A DNA stretch of 64,000 nucleotides from Streptomyces sp. S.PB5 (GCF_030403745.1 NZ_JAQMWP010000015.1:186001-250000); one strand, 5' to 3'. Shown: positions 50,463-59,623, counted from the first letter of the stretch. A program made the numbers and translations. Notes: generated from the sequence alone by a model not told the origin.

Positions 50463-51105
50463 TCCGGTCTCCTGACTTTCGGTCTCATTGCGTTGGCATC
50501 TTCAAAGGTCCACCAGGCCCGCGTCAGCTCGCTTTCGCGCCCAGCCACCTGGCTGGTATCCGCCGGGTTATAGGCGGCGGCTGAGGTGCCGTCGTCCGCC
50601 CTTTCCCCTGGGCTTTCGCCCCAGCGGCCTTTGCTTCTCGAGCCTTCCTTCGCCCGCAGAGGAGTTGAGCTTCCGTCTCCGTCGGCCTACCGGTCATGCG
50701 ACCGGACCTCTACGGGGTTGTCCTGTTCCGCTCCGTCCAGATGCGAGCTGGGTCGGGTGCCTCCTATATCCCGGGGCCACGGTGACCACGCACGACGTAA
50801 ATGGGACCGACGTGCCGTGTTTGCTTCGCAGCAGTAGCCCTGTGCCGGCGTTCTGCACTGCTCCGGCATCTACGGTTACGGGACCTCATCAGAGGTTCAC
50901 TTGCGTTCACCCTTCAGCTCTCCCCCTTGGCCCTGTGCCTCGCAGCAGCCTGCATGGTCTTGGAGCTTCGGTTACGAGGGCTTCGCACAGGTCCGTTACC
51001 GGTCCTGCACGCCTCGCCGGGGGCCCGCCATCTTGGTCACTTGGCGGGGAAGACCTCCTTCCTCTGGAATGTCTTCACTGGACCGGAGCGGCTTTCAGGC
51101 CGCAC

Positions 51106-52303
51106 CCATCTCGCCGTAGTAGAAATCGGCGGCACCGGGCTCGTCCTTGTTGTCCTCCAGGGCCTTGCGCAGCTGGCGGTAGAGCTGGGCCACGTGCGCG
51201 GGCTCCATGACGGTCCCTGGGAGATCGTCGGTGATCTCGCGCCAGGCCCCACGGTTACGGGCGCTGCGTTCGACGCCGTGTCTGAGCAGGTGCTCGTCGG
51301 CGATCGTCCGGCGCCGGGCCCAGCGCAGCGGCACGCCGCCGTGCACGCCCCAGTCCCGGTACGGGTAGGCGAAATAGCACTCACCACTGATGCGGATCTG
51401 ATCGAGGTGGTGTGCTCCGAAGAACAGACACCGCCGCAACCACATGTCGACCAGCGTAAGGTGCGAGACATCCACTCCTCGTATGGAGACCAGTTCAGGG
51501 GCTCCGAACCGGTCGGGTATGTACGGCTGGAGCCGCGTTTCGTCCATGGCGGTACGGTCGGGCAGCAGGAACAGTCCGTAGTGGTGGAACAAGGACAGCC
51601 GGGCTGCGAGATGCGCGTCCGTCAGATCGGCCTCTGCGAACCGCAGCAGCAAGGCGGAGGAGGCCAGGAACGACGTCTCCCGGCAGTAGAGACGCGGCAC
51701 GGCAAGTTGCAGGTGCACTGGTTGCTCCATGACTGCGCCACCGAGCCGTGCCTCGTGCGTGCACACGAGCGTGGCCTCCATGGAGCCCGAGCAACGCACC
51801 CGGGACAGGTCCAGGATCCCCATGACACAGGTTCCGGTCATCGACAGCGTCGAGCGGAACTCCGCCCGCATGAAGTCCACCGAGTCCTCGAACTCGGATC
51901 GGTCGAAACCAGCGTCCTCCTCGAAAACCGTCCTGAGGAAATCCGCCCCATGGCGAAACCGTGCCCTGCCGAAGTCCACCGATCCCTGGAAGCGGGCGTC
52001 CGTGAAGTCGGCCCGCCCCGAGAACACGAAGCCGCTCAGGTCGGCCTCGCCCGAGAACACGGCCTGGTCGAACCGGGCCTCGTAGAGCACACCCTGGGTC
52101 CAGCGCCGCAACTCGGCCAGGAGTTCCGGCGTGAAGGGCACACCTCTGTAGTCAGCGCGGCTCCCGGCAGAGGCCGACAGCAGGGCGATCTGCCGGTCCG
52201 GAGCGGTGACGTGGGCGAGACAGCGTCCCCGTTCCCGGACCACGACCCCATGACAGTCACCTTCGCCACAGACGGGCCAAGTGGGCACAGGTGCAACGGA
52301 CAT
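51106..52303 (-). CDS. Pentapeptide-repeat membrane protein, exon 1
   Basis: This is the N-terminal 399 codons of a protein that would be about 550 residues after splicing. A zinc-finger-like start (VCGEGDCHGVVVRERGRCLA) is followed by a pentapeptide-repeat region: ARFDQAVFSGEADLSGFVFS, ADFTDARFQGSVDFGRARFR, ADFLRTVFEEDAGFDRSEFE, then DSVDFMRAEF. Every fifth residue is Phe or Leu, as in a quadrilateral beta-helix. Without splicing the frame ends four codons into the intron. Start ATG 52303; a GTG at 52342 is possible. No clear ribosome site. Confidence 0.85.
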
Positions 52304-52352
52304 GTCGGGATGGTCCCCGAACACAGCAGCGCACACACTCACTTGGAGTGAA

Positions 52353-53180
52353 TCAGGATGCCTTCGTGCCGACCATCACGGCGGAGCACGGGTGATGTGC
52401 GCCGCCGAGGCATTCCTGTCGCTGCGCTGCCTCCGCCAAGGACCGCCGGTCGGCATGGACGCCCGCCGGGATGACGTCCCGCACCTCCACCTCGGCCACC
52501 AGACCGCGCGCCGACACCACCCGCCACACCGAGGCGAGCAGGGTGTCCTCGCCGACGAAGGCGGGCGCGGTGCTGGCCGCCGTACCGCCGTCGAGGCGGT
52601 AGCGCAGGTGCACGGGCTGGACGGGGGCCCCGGCGTCGAGCGCTGCCTGGAAGACGGCCCGGCGGAAGGTGCCGTGGGCGCGGCCGCACCAGGTGCTGCC
52701 CTCGGGGAAGACCGCGACCGCGTGCCCGTCGCGCAGGGACCGGGCGATCCGGGCGACCGTGTCCGGCAGGGCCCGCAGCCGCTCCCGGTCGATGAACAGG
52801 GCGCCCCGGGCGGCCAGTGCGCCCGCCACCGGCCACTGCCGGATCTCCCGCTTGGCGAGCATCCTGGCCGGGCGCACGGCGGCGAGCAGCGGGATGTCGA
52901 GCCAGGAGATGTGGTTGGCGACCAGGAGCAGCCCGCCGGTGGGCGCGGCGGTGCCGGTGACCCGGACCTGGACCCCTGCGGCCCGTACGATCCACCGGCA
53001 CCACCGCCTCACCAGCCCGGCGGGGATCAGCCCGCCGAGCGGCGACAGCAGGACCCCGGCCAGCACCAGGGTCAGGACCGCCGCCAGCCGCAGCACGGCA
53101 CGCGGTACGGCCGTGCCCGACCCCGTCGGCTCCACGCACACCCCCGGGGTGCAGGGCGCGCTGGGCAGCCAGACGCTCAT
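52353..53180 (-). CDS. olsA: 1-acylglycerol-3-phosphate-type acyltransferase (OlsA-like)
   Basis: A 275-residue PlsC-domain acyltransferase. The catalytic NHxxWxD motif is VANHISWLDIPLLAAV, block III is VAVFPEGSTWCGRAHGTF with the EGST motif, and a membrane helix lies near the start (AVLRLAAVLTLVLAGVLLSP). OlsA adds the second acyl chain to lyso-ornithine lipid. The ATG at 53180 overlaps the stop of the acyltransferase upstream (TGATG), as in many olsBA operons. This association is the basis for the symbol; a general PlsC role is the alternative. Confidence 0.85.
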   Translation of the reverse strand: MSVWLPSAPCTPGVCVEPTGSGTAVPRAVLRLAAVLTLVLAGVLLSPLGGLIPAGLVRRWCRWIVRAAGVQVRVTGTAAPTGGLLLVANHISWLDIPLLAAVRPARMLAKREIRQWPVAGALAARGALFIDRERLRALPDTVARIARSLRDGHAVAVFPEGSTWCGRAHGTFRRAVFQAALDAGAPVQPVHLRYRLDGGTAASTAPAFVGEDTLLASVWRVVSARGLVAEVEVRDVIPAGVHADRRSLAEAAQRQECLGGAHHPCSAVMVGTKAS

Positions 53181-53947
53181 CAGGCCGGTACGAGGGAGAG
53201 GAAGTGCCGCAGATAGCGCGGGTTGACCCGGCGCATCGACAGCAGCACGTACAGGTCGGCGACCCCGAAGTCGGGGTCGTGGGCGGGTTCGCCGCAGACC
53301 CAGGCGCCGAGGCGGAGGTAGCCGCGCAGGAGGGCGGGCAGTTCGGTGCGGCCGGCGGGGGCGGGCCCGCCCGGGATCCAGGGCAGCAGCGGCCGTACGC
53401 GGTACTCCTCGGGCGCCAGGTGCTTGTCCTTCACCCGGTCCCAGGTCGCGGAGGCGAGCGCGCCGCCGTCGGCGAGCGGGACGGAGCAGCAGCCGGCCAG
53501 CCACTCGTGCCCGCGGTCGACCATGTAGCGGGCGATGCCGGCCCAGATGAGCGAGATGACGGCGCCGTCCCGGTGGTCGGGGTGCACGCAGGAGCGGCCG
53601 ACCTCGACGAGTCCGGGGCGCAGCGAGTCGATGCGGGAGAGGTCGAACTCGCTCTCCGAGTACAGCCGCCCGGCGACCGCGGCACGCTCCGGCGGCAGCA
53701 ACCGGTACGTCCCCACGACCTGCCCGGTGAGGGTGTCGGTGACGAGCAGGTGGTCGCAGTAGGCGTCGAAGGGGTCGATGTCGTGGCCCGGCTGCGGGGA
53801 GGACAGCAGGGCGCCCATCTCTCCGGCGAACACCTCGTGCCGCAGCCGCTGGGCGGCGCGTACGTCGGACTCGTCGCGGGCGAGGGAGACGGTGTAGCGG
53901 GTGGGAGCGGCGAGGGGCGGGGAGTCCAGAGCGGATACGGCGGTCAT
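53180..53947 (-). CDS. olsB: L-ornithine N-alpha-acyltransferase (OlsB)
   Basis: A 255-residue GNAT-fold protein of the hemolysin/OlsB type. YTVSLARDESDVRAAQRLRH begins the fold, DPFDAYCDHLLVTDTLTGQV is the family block, VEVGRSCVHPDHRDGAVISL with the S-CxHP signature follows, then IARYMVDRGHEWLAGCCSVP. OlsB attaches a 3-hydroxyacyl chain to ornithine. Together with the PlsC gene behind it, it should give ornithine lipids, useful in phosphate limitation. The ATG is at 53947. The 5' leader holds a long hairpin (53983-54031). Confidence 0.9.
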   Translation of the reverse strand: MTAVSALDSPPLAAPTRYTVSLARDESDVRAAQRLRHEVFAGEMGALLSSPQPGHDIDPFDAYCDHLLVTDTLTGQVVGTYRLLPPERAAVAGRLYSESEFDLSRIDSLRPGLVEVGRSCVHPDHRDGAVISLIWAGIARYMVDRGHEWLAGCCSVPLADGGALASATWDRVKDKHLAPEEYRVRPLLPWIPGGPAPAGRTELPALLRGYLRLGAWVCGEPAHDPDFGVADLYVLLSMRRVNPRYLRHFLSLVPA

Positions 53948-53982
53948 GGCTCACTCCAGGTCACGGGCCGGGTCGGCCTGAG

Positions 53983-54031
53983 CGGAAGAACAGGCCGGGT
54001 CGGGTACGGCCTGCGCGTACCTGTTCTTCCG
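53983..54031 (-). promoter_or_regulatory. Long hairpin in the olsB leader
   Basis: CGGAAGAACAGG (53983-53994) and CCTGTTCTTCCG (54020-54031) are exact complements with 25 nt between. The inner part contains GTACG/CGTAC, which can form a second small stem. It lies 36 bp upstream of the olsB start, so it may be an attenuator, an mRNA control element or a large operator. The rest of the 315-bp gap (53948-54262) holds only this, a 16-bp palindrome and the sdhB terminator. Confidence 0.6.
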
Positions 54032-54091
54032 ATGCCGGCTGGCCGGTACATGACCGAAGGCGAGAGCCGGGATGTGAGCTTGTTGAACGGA

Positions 54092-54107
54092 ACGGTCGGC
54101 CGACCGT
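54092..54107. promoter_or_regulatory. 16-bp perfect palindrome upstream of olsB
   Basis: ACGGTCGGCCGACCGT is self-complementary. It lies about 145 bp upstream of olsB and 90 bp before the sdhB terminator, in the region where the ols promoter should be. Regulator unknown. Confidence 0.45.
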
Positions 54108-54197
54108 CACGTCGCCGGGACGCAACCTCCGAGCCAGTGGCGCGTCTCCGTCCCGTCGAGCACGCACTCCAGGACGGGGTCGCCGCGCATGCGAGAC

Positions 54198-54225
54198 GGG
54201 GCCGGAGAGCACCACTCCCGGCCCC
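54198..54225 (-). terminator. Terminator after sdhB
   Basis: GGGGCCGG (54198-54205) pairs with CCGGCCCC (54218-54225); GAG and CTC extend the stem with one mismatch. It sits 37 bp downstream of the sdhB stop (54263). Confidence 0.65.
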
Positions 54226-54262
54226 GCCCGTCCGCACCTTCCGGCGAACGTCCTTGTACGGC

Positions 54263-55012
54263 TCAGCGCTTGGCCGTCTTCCGGGTGGCCCGCAGCCACT
54301 CCTTGTTCATCCCGGTGATGGAGACCAGTGGAATGCCCTTCGGGCAGGCGGTCGCGCACTCCCCCGCCAGCGTGCAGCCCCCGAAGCCCTCTTCGTCCAT
54401 CTGCGCCACCATGTCCAGCACCCGCGTCTCCCGCTCGGGCGCCCCCTGCGGCAGCACGTTCAGGTGGTTGACCTTGGCGGAGGTGAACAGCATCGCCGCG
54501 CCGTTGGGACAGGCGGCGACGCACGCCCCGCATCCGATGCACTCCGCGTGCTCGAACGCGAAGTCGGCGTCGGGCTTGGGCACCGGCGTCGCATGGGCCT
54601 CCGGCGCGGCACCGGTCGGCGCGGTGATGTACCCGCCGGCCTGGATGATCCGGTCGAAGGCCGACCGGTCGACGACCAGGTCCTTGATCACCGGGAACGC
54701 GGACGCCCGCCACGGCTCGATGTCGATCGTGTCGCCGTCCTTGAAGGACCGCATGTGCAGCTGACAGGTGGTGGTGCGCTCCGGCCCGTGGGCGTCGCCG
54801 TTGATGACGAGGGAGCACGCGCCGCAGATCCCCTCCCGGCAGTCGTGGTCGAAGGCGACCGGGTCCTCACCCCGCAGGATGAGCTCCTCGTTGAGGGTGT
54901 CGAGCATCTCCAGGAAGGACATGTCGCAGGAGATGCCGTCCACCTCGTACGTGGACATGGCGCCGTCGGCGTCGGCGTTCTTCTGCCGCCAGACGCGCAG
55001 GGTGAGCTTCAT
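54263..55012 (-). CDS. sdhB: Succinate dehydrogenase iron-sulfur subunit
   Basis: A 249-residue iron-sulfur protein. The plant-type [2Fe-2S] ligands are in HDCREGICGACSLVINGDAH. The [4Fe-4S] and [3Fe-4S] ligands are in CIGCGACVAACPNGAAM and CTLAGECATACPKGIPLVS. It moves electrons from the SdhA flavin to the menaquinone side of SdhC. Its ATG at 55012 overlaps the sdhA stop by four bases (ATGA). It is the third gene of sdhCAB. Confidence 0.97.
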   Translation of the reverse strand: MKLTLRVWRQKNADADGAMSTYEVDGISCDMSFLEMLDTLNEELILRGEDPVAFDHDCREGICGACSLVINGDAHGPERTTTCQLHMRSFKDGDTIDIEPWRASAFPVIKDLVVDRSAFDRIIQAGGYITAPTGAAPEAHATPVPKPDADFAFEHAECIGCGACVAACPNGAAMLFTSAKVNHLNVLPQGAPERETRVLDMVAQMDEEGFGGCTLAGECATACPKGIPLVSITGMNKEWLRATRKTAKR

Positions 55013-56958
55013 GCGTAGCTCCGCTGGGTGGGGTGGACGTACTCGAAGACCAGGTCTTCCTTGTGCAGGGTGGGAGCCTCGCCGGTGGCGGTGAACTCCC
55101 AGGCGGCCGCGTAGGCGAACTCCTCGTCCTTGCGGGCCGCTTCCCCGTCCGGGGTCTGTGACTCCTCGCGGAAGTGGCCGCCGCAGGACTCTGCGCGGTG
55201 CAGTGCGTCGAGGCACATGAGCTCGGCGAGCTCCAGGTAGTCGACGATGCGATTGGCCTTCTCCAGCGACTGGTTGAACTCCTCGCCGGTGCCCGGCACC
55301 TTGATGCGCCGCCAGAACTCCTCGCGGATCTGCGGGATCCGCTCCAGGGCCTTGCGCAGCCCGGCGTCGGTGCGGGCCATGCCGCAGAACTCCCACATCA
55401 GTTCGCCGACCTCACGGTGGAAGGAGTCCGGTGTGCGGTCGCCGTCGACGGACAGGAGCAGGTTGAGCCGGTCCTCCGTCTCCGCCAGCACCTCCTGCAC
55501 GACGGGGTGCTCGTCGGTCACCGCCTCCTGGTGCGGATGACGTGCGAGGTAGTCGTTGATCGTCGCCGGGAGCACGAAGTACCCGTCCGCCAGCCCCTGC
55601 ATCAGCGCCGACGCACCGAGCCGGTTCGCCCCGTGGTCGGAGAAGTTGGCCTCGCCGATCGCGAACAGGCCCGGGACGGTGGTCTGGAGGTCGTAGTCGA
55701 CCCACAGCCCGCCCATCGTGTAGTGCACGGCCGGGTAGATCCGCATCGGCACCCGGTACGGATCCTCGTCGGTGATCCGCTGGTACATGTCGAAGAGGTT
55801 GCCGTACTTGGCCTCGACGGCCTTGCGGCCCATCCGCTCGATGGCGTCGGCGAAGTCGAGGTAGACGCCCTGTCCGCCCGGCCCGACACCGCGCCCCTCG
55901 TCGCAGACGTTCTTGGCGGCGCGCGAGGCGATGTCACGCGGGACCAGGTTGCCGAAGGACGGGTAGATGCGCTCCAGGTAGTAGTCGCGCTCGTCCTCGG
56001 GGATCTTGTTCGCCGGCCGGTCGTCGCCCTTGGCCTTCGGCACCCAGATCCGGCCGTCGTTGCGCAGCGACTCGCTCATCAGCGTCAGCTTGGACTGGTG
56101 GTCGCCGGTGCGCGGGATGCACGTCGGATGGATCTGGGTGAAGCAGGGGTTGGCGAACCAGGCGCCGCGCCGGTGCGCCCGCCAGACGGCGGTGGCGTTG
56201 GAGTTCATGGCGTTCGTCGACAGGTAGAAGACGTTGCCGTAACCACCGCTGGCGAGCACGACGGCGTCGGCGAAGTACGTGGAGATCTTCCCCGTGACGA
56301 GGTCCCGCGCGACGATCCCGCGCGCCCGCCCGTCGACGACGATCAGATCGAGCATCTCGGTCCGCGGGTGCATCTCGATGTTCCCGGCGGCGATCTGCCG
56401 CGACAGCGCCTGGTACGCGCCCAGCAGCAGTTGCTGACCCGTCTGGCCCCGGGCGTAGAAGGTCCGCGACACCTGTACGCCGCCGAAGGACCTCGTGTCG
56501 AGCAGCCCGCCGTACTCCCGCGCGAACGGCACGCCCTGTGCCACGCACTGGTCGATGATCTCGACGGAGATCTGCGCCAGCCGGTGCACGTTCGACTCCC
56601 GGGCCCGGAAGTCGCCGCCCTTGACGGTGTCGTAGAACAGCCGGTGGACGGAGTCGCCGTCGTTGCGGTAGTTCTTCGCCGCGTTGATACCGCCCTGCGC
56701 GGCGATGGAGTGGGCCCGGCGCGGGGAGTCCTGGTAGCAGAACTGGACGACGTGGTAGCCCTGTTCGGCGAGGGTGGCGCCCGCGGAGCCGCCGGCCAGA
56801 CCCGTGCCCACCACGATCACCGTGTGCTTGCGCCGGTTGGCGGGGTTGACCAGCTTGGCCTCGAAACGGCGCTTGTCCCAGCGCTCGCCCACGGGGCCGG
56901 AGGGGGCCTTGGTGTCGACGAGGGGCTCGCCGTGCGCGTAATCCACGTAGGAGGTCAT
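55009..56958 (-). CDS. sdhA: Succinate dehydrogenase flavoprotein subunit
   Basis: A 649-residue flavoprotein of the B-type (Bacillus-like/Wolinella-like) fumarate reductase/succinate dehydrogenase. The FAD-binding VIVVGTGLAGGSAGATLAEQ starts the fold. The covalent-FAD His is in SPRRAHSIAAQGGINAAKNY, active-site residues lie in FTQIHPTCIPR and VGPGGQGVYLDFADA, and GEANFSDHGANRLGASALMQ closes the FAD domain. It oxidises succinate to fumarate in the TCA cycle. The start is at 56958, one base after the sdhC stop region. Transcription probably begins upstream of sdhC. Confidence 0.97.
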   Translation of the reverse strand: MTSYVDYAHGEPLVDTKAPSGPVGERWDKRRFEAKLVNPANRRKHTVIVVGTGLAGGSAGATLAEQGYHVVQFCYQDSPRRAHSIAAQGGINAAKNYRNDGDSVHRLFYDTVKGGDFRARESNVHRLAQISVEIIDQCVAQGVPFAREYGGLLDTRSFGGVQVSRTFYARGQTGQQLLLGAYQALSRQIAAGNIEMHPRTEMLDLIVVDGRARGIVARDLVTGKISTYFADAVVLASGGYGNVFYLSTNAMNSNATAVWRAHRRGAWFANPCFTQIHPTCIPRTGDHQSKLTLMSESLRNDGRIWVPKAKGDDRPANKIPEDERDYYLERIYPSFGNLVPRDIASRAAKNVCDEGRGVGPGGQGVYLDFADAIERMGRKAVEAKYGNLFDMYQRITDEDPYRVPMRIYPAVHYTMGGLWVDYDLQTTVPGLFAIGEANFSDHGANRLGASALMQGLADGYFVLPATINDYLARHPHQEAVTDEHPVVQEVLAETEDRLNLLLSVDGDRTPDSFHREVGELMWEFCGMARTDAGLRKALERIPQIREEFWRRIKVPGTGEEFNQSLEKANRIVDYLELAELMCLDALHRAESCGGHFREESQTPDGEAARKDEEFAYAAAWEFTATGEAPTLHKEDLVFEYVHPTQRSYA

Positions 56959-56960
56959 CT

Positions 56961-57668
56961 TCAGCTCACCACTCCGGTCATGACGCCCACGGGTACGGCG
57001 ATGAAGCCGGCCGTGAGCAGCAGTGCGAGGACGTCGGCCGTTGCCTTCAGGGCGCGGTCGCGGCTGCGGCTGCCCGCGCCGAGGGTCTGGGCGGCGCTCC
57101 AGAAGCCGTGCCGGACGTGCAGGCCGAGGGCGAGCATCGCGACGATGTAGATGACGTTGCCGTACCAGGTGGAGAAGGTGTCCACGACGTTCTGGTACGG
57201 GTGGCCCTCCTGGAAGCCGCCCGGGTGCACGGTGCCGGTCGTCAGGTCGAGGATGTGCCAGACGATGAACAGGCCGAGGATGATGCCGCCCCAGCGCATG
57301 GTGCGCGTGGCGTAGCTCGCCCGCGGCTTCCTGTGCACGTACTTGGTGGGGCGGGCCTTGATGTCGCGGCGGCTGAGCTGGTACGCGGAGGTGGCGTGCG
57401 CGACGACCGCGACCACGAGCACCACGCGGATGATCCACAGCGTCCACTCGTAGTGCATGAAGGGCTCGCCGACCGTGCGCAGCCAGTGTGCGTAGTGGTT
57501 GAACTCCCCTGACCCGAAGAAGATCTTCAGATTGCCGATCATGTGGACGACCAGGTACAGCAGCATGATCAGCCCGCTGACCGCCATCACGGTCTTCTTG
57601 CCGACGGAGCTGTCCCACACCGTGCGTGCCATGGACGGCCGTCGGTCCGTCCGCGTTGCCAGAGCCAT
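56961..57668 (-). CDS. sdhC: Succinate dehydrogenase cytochrome b subunit
   Basis: A 235-residue membrane anchor of the single-subunit (B-type, di-heme) kind. Five hydrophobic helices are visible; heme-ligand His residues lie in LLYLVVHMIGNLKIFF, EFNHYAHWLRTV, VVAHATSAYQLSRR, LFIVWHILDL and ALGLHVRHGFWSAAQ. No SdhD follows, as expected. The start MALATRTDRR at 57668 was chosen by similarity; 57632 (MARTVWD) is possible. It is divergent from LysR (57764) with operator-like repeats between. Confidence 0.94.
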   Translation of the reverse strand: MALATRTDRRPSMARTVWDSSVGKKTVMAVSGLIMLLYLVVHMIGNLKIFFGSGEFNHYAHWLRTVGEPFMHYEWTLWIIRVVLVVAVVAHATSAYQLSRRDIKARPTKYVHRKPRASYATRTMRWGGIILGLFIVWHILDLTTGTVHPGGFQEGHPYQNVVDTFSTWYGNVIYIVAMLALGLHVRHGFWSAAQTLGAGSRSRDRALKATADVLALLLTAGFIAVPVGVMTGVVS

Positions 57669-57725
57669 GTCCATGAACGCTAGGGCCGTTCGGCCCCATC
57701 GGTCCAAGACATGGAACAGCTTGAT

Positions 57726-57756
57726 TCGATAGGCACTGGCTATCGAGCATCTATCG
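57726..57756. promoter_or_regulatory. LysR operator between sdhC and lysR
   Basis: TCGATAG and CTATCGA (57726-57732 and 57740-57746) form a perfect inverted repeat with a 7-bp spacer. A third half-site CTATCG lies at 57751-57756. This fits a LysR binding region in the 95-bp divergent gap and suggests control of sdhCAB and lysR together. Confidence 0.75.
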
Positions 57757-57763
57757 TACGACC

Positions 57764-58648
57764 ATGCAGTTCACGCAGCTCCAGTACTTCGTGGCGGTCG
57801 CCGAGACCCGGCACTTCACCCGCGCCGCCGATCTGGTCCATGTCGCGCAGCCCTCGCTGTCCCAGCAGATCAAGGCGCTGGAGCGGGAACTCGGGGCGGA
57901 TCTGTTCCTGCGGGCCCGCGGCAACATCACCCTCACCGACGCCGGCGAGGCCCTGCTGCCGCTGGCCCGGCGGATCCTCGCCGACGCGGACACGGCCCGG
58001 CACGAGGTGCAGGAACTGGTGCAGCTGCGCAGCGGCCGGGTCCGGCTGGGCGCGACCCCGAGCCTGTGCACGGGTCTGCTGCCGGACGTGCTGCGCGCCT
58101 ACCACGACCGCTATCCCGGCATCCACCTCATGATCGAGGAGGGCGGCTCCCACGATCTCGTACGGGAACTCGCGCGCGGCGCTCTCGACCTCGCCCTGGT
58201 CGTCCTCCCGCTGCCGACCCCGTCCCCGGCGCTGACGACGGTGGAGCTGCTGCGGGAGGACCTGGTGGTCGTCTCGTCCCCGGAGGCGCCCCAGCCGGGC
58301 GACGGCCGCCGGACCGTACGCATCGCCGATCTGGAGGGCGAGCGTCTGGTGATGTTCCGGCACGGCTACGACCTGCGGGAGCTGACCGTCGCCGCCTGCC
58401 GCGCCGAGGGGTTCGAGCCGGACTTCGCGGTGGAGGGCGGCGAGATGGACGCGGTGCTGGGGTTCGTGCGGGCGGGCCTTGGCGTGGCGGTCGTACCGCG
58501 GATGGTGGCGGCGCGGTCGGGACGGGGGCTGCGGGTCACGCCTCTCGCCCGGCCCGGGCTGCACCGCACCATCGCCCTGGCGCACCGCAGCGACGTGGCT
58601 CCGCCGCGGGCGGCCAGGGAGTTGCAGCGGATGCTGCTGGAGCGGTGA
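57764..58648 (+). CDS. LysR-family regulator divergent from sdhCAB
   Basis: A 294-residue LysR. The winged helix-turn-helix is at residues 4-62 (FTQLQYFVAVAETRHFTRAA, AQPSLSQQIKALERELGADL). The substrate domain starts near 90 (GRVRLGATPSLCTGLLPDVL) and is complete. It is transcribed away from sdhCAB, with a palindromic site between, which is the classical arrangement for a LysR activator/repressor. It probably senses a TCA-cycle acid; inference only. Confidence 0.92.
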   Translation: MQFTQLQYFVAVAETRHFTRAADLVHVAQPSLSQQIKALERELGADLFLRARGNITLTDAGEALLPLARRILADADTARHEVQELVQLRSGRVRLGATPSLCTGLLPDVLRAYHDRYPGIHLMIEEGGSHDLVRELARGALDLALVVLPLPTPSPALTTVELLREDLVVVSSPEAPQPGDGRRTVRIADLEGERLVMFRHGYDLRELTVAACRAEGFEPDFAVEGGEMDAVLGFVRAGLGVAVVPRMVAARSGRGLRVTPLARPGLHRTIALAHRSDVAPPRAARELQRMLLER

Positions 58649-58651
58649 GCG

Positions 58652-59533
58652 TCAGGCCAGGACGGCCGGCTTGAGCACCTCCTCGCACCACTGCCGGAAC
58701 CCGGTGGGGGCGCACTCGGGGGTGCTGGGCGCGTCCACGCCGTAGAAGCCCAGCTCGTTCAGCGCGTCCACCATGTCGGCGAGCCCCTGCGCCCAGGCCT
58801 CGGAGGCCCCGAACCGGATGAGCGCCGCCCGCTGCTCGGCGCTGCTGATCCGCTGGACGCGCACGGGCCGCTCCAGCACCTCGGAGACGACCCGCGCCAT
58901 GCCCTCCGGTGTCAGGTCGTCGGGACCGACCATCGGGACGTCCTCCTGTCCGCTCCAGGAGCCGTCGAGCAGCAGCCGGGCGGCCTCGGCGGCGATGTCC
59001 CGGGTGGCACAGGTACGCATCACGCGGTCCGCGTCGTACGCCTCACGCCACAGGCCCTCGTCGCGGATGGAGGCGGTCTGGCGCAGCAGGTTCTCCATCA
59101 GGGACGGCGCGCACAGCGCCCGGTAGGGCACACCCGTGGCGGCGATCGCCTCGTCCGTGGCGAGCGAGGCGGATATCTGACCGGCGTTCCGCGCGACTCC
59201 CCGGCCCAGGGTGGACACGGCGACGACCCGCTCGACGCCCTGCTCCCCGATCAGCCGGCACAACGGCTCGGTGAAGGCACGGAAGTGCCCCTCGACGCTC
59301 TGCGCGCCCGGCGTCGGCGGCACCAGCCAGAACACCCGGTCGGCGCCCTGACATGCCTCCTTGAGGACGACGGGATCGGCGTGCGAGCCCACGACGACCT
59401 CGACCCGTTCACGCACCCGCGCGGGCAGGCGGGCCGGGTCGCGGACGATCACCCGGACGCCTTCCGCGCGGTCGACGAGGTGCTCCAGCACCTGCCGGCC
59501 GATCTGTCCGGTCGGAGTGGTGATGACGATCAT
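58652..59533 (-). CDS. NmrA-like NAD(P)-binding protein
   Basis: A 293-residue atypical SDR of the NmrA/QOR2 group. The Rossmann motif is IVITTPTGQIGRQVLEHLVD with TGxxG at the start. Then follow VRVIVRDPARLPARV, FWLVPPTPGAQSVEGHFRAF, VERVVAVSTLGRGVA and AIAATGVPYRALCAPSLMEN. No tyrosine-lysine catalytic pair is apparent, as usual in NmrA regulators and quinone-reductase-like members. It is divergent from LysR (59666). Role: redox sensing or quinone reduction. Confidence 0.88.
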   Translation of the reverse strand: MIVITTPTGQIGRQVLEHLVDRAEGVRVIVRDPARLPARVRERVEVVVGSHADPVVLKEACQGADRVFWLVPPTPGAQSVEGHFRAFTEPLCRLIGEQGVERVVAVSTLGRGVARNAGQISASLATDEAIAATGVPYRALCAPSLMENLLRQTASIRDEGLWREAYDADRVMRTCATRDIAAEAARLLLDGSWSGQEDVPMVGPDDLTPEGMARVVSEVLERPVRVQRISSAEQRAALIRFGASEAWAQGLADMVDALNELGFYGVDAPSTPECAPTGFRQWCEEVLKPAVLA

Positions 59534-59623
59534 GAACAACAACTCCCAGCGATGCGGACTCACTTGACGTCGTCGAGCCTGCCGCCCGGGGCGCCCGCAC
59601 TGAAGGACCGATCGGCTCGCGCT

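Larger units (their letters stand above)
48589..51105 (-). mobile_element. Group II intron, full length, sense orientation in host gene
   Basis: The intron is 2517 nt on the minus strand. It starts GTGCG, the group II 5' consensus, at 51105 and ends in GAC at 48589, matching the AY 3' rule. Domain V (48630-48664) folds from GAGCCG to CGGTTC with the usual central bulge. Domain VI follows with a pairing GGGGCC/GGCCCC region and a bulged A near CCTACCC. A complete reverse transcriptase with HNH domain is inside. About 640 nt of ribozyme domains I-III precede its start. Removing it joins host codons GAG-ATG-G and AG-ATG in frame, so the borders are reliable. Confidence 0.94.
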
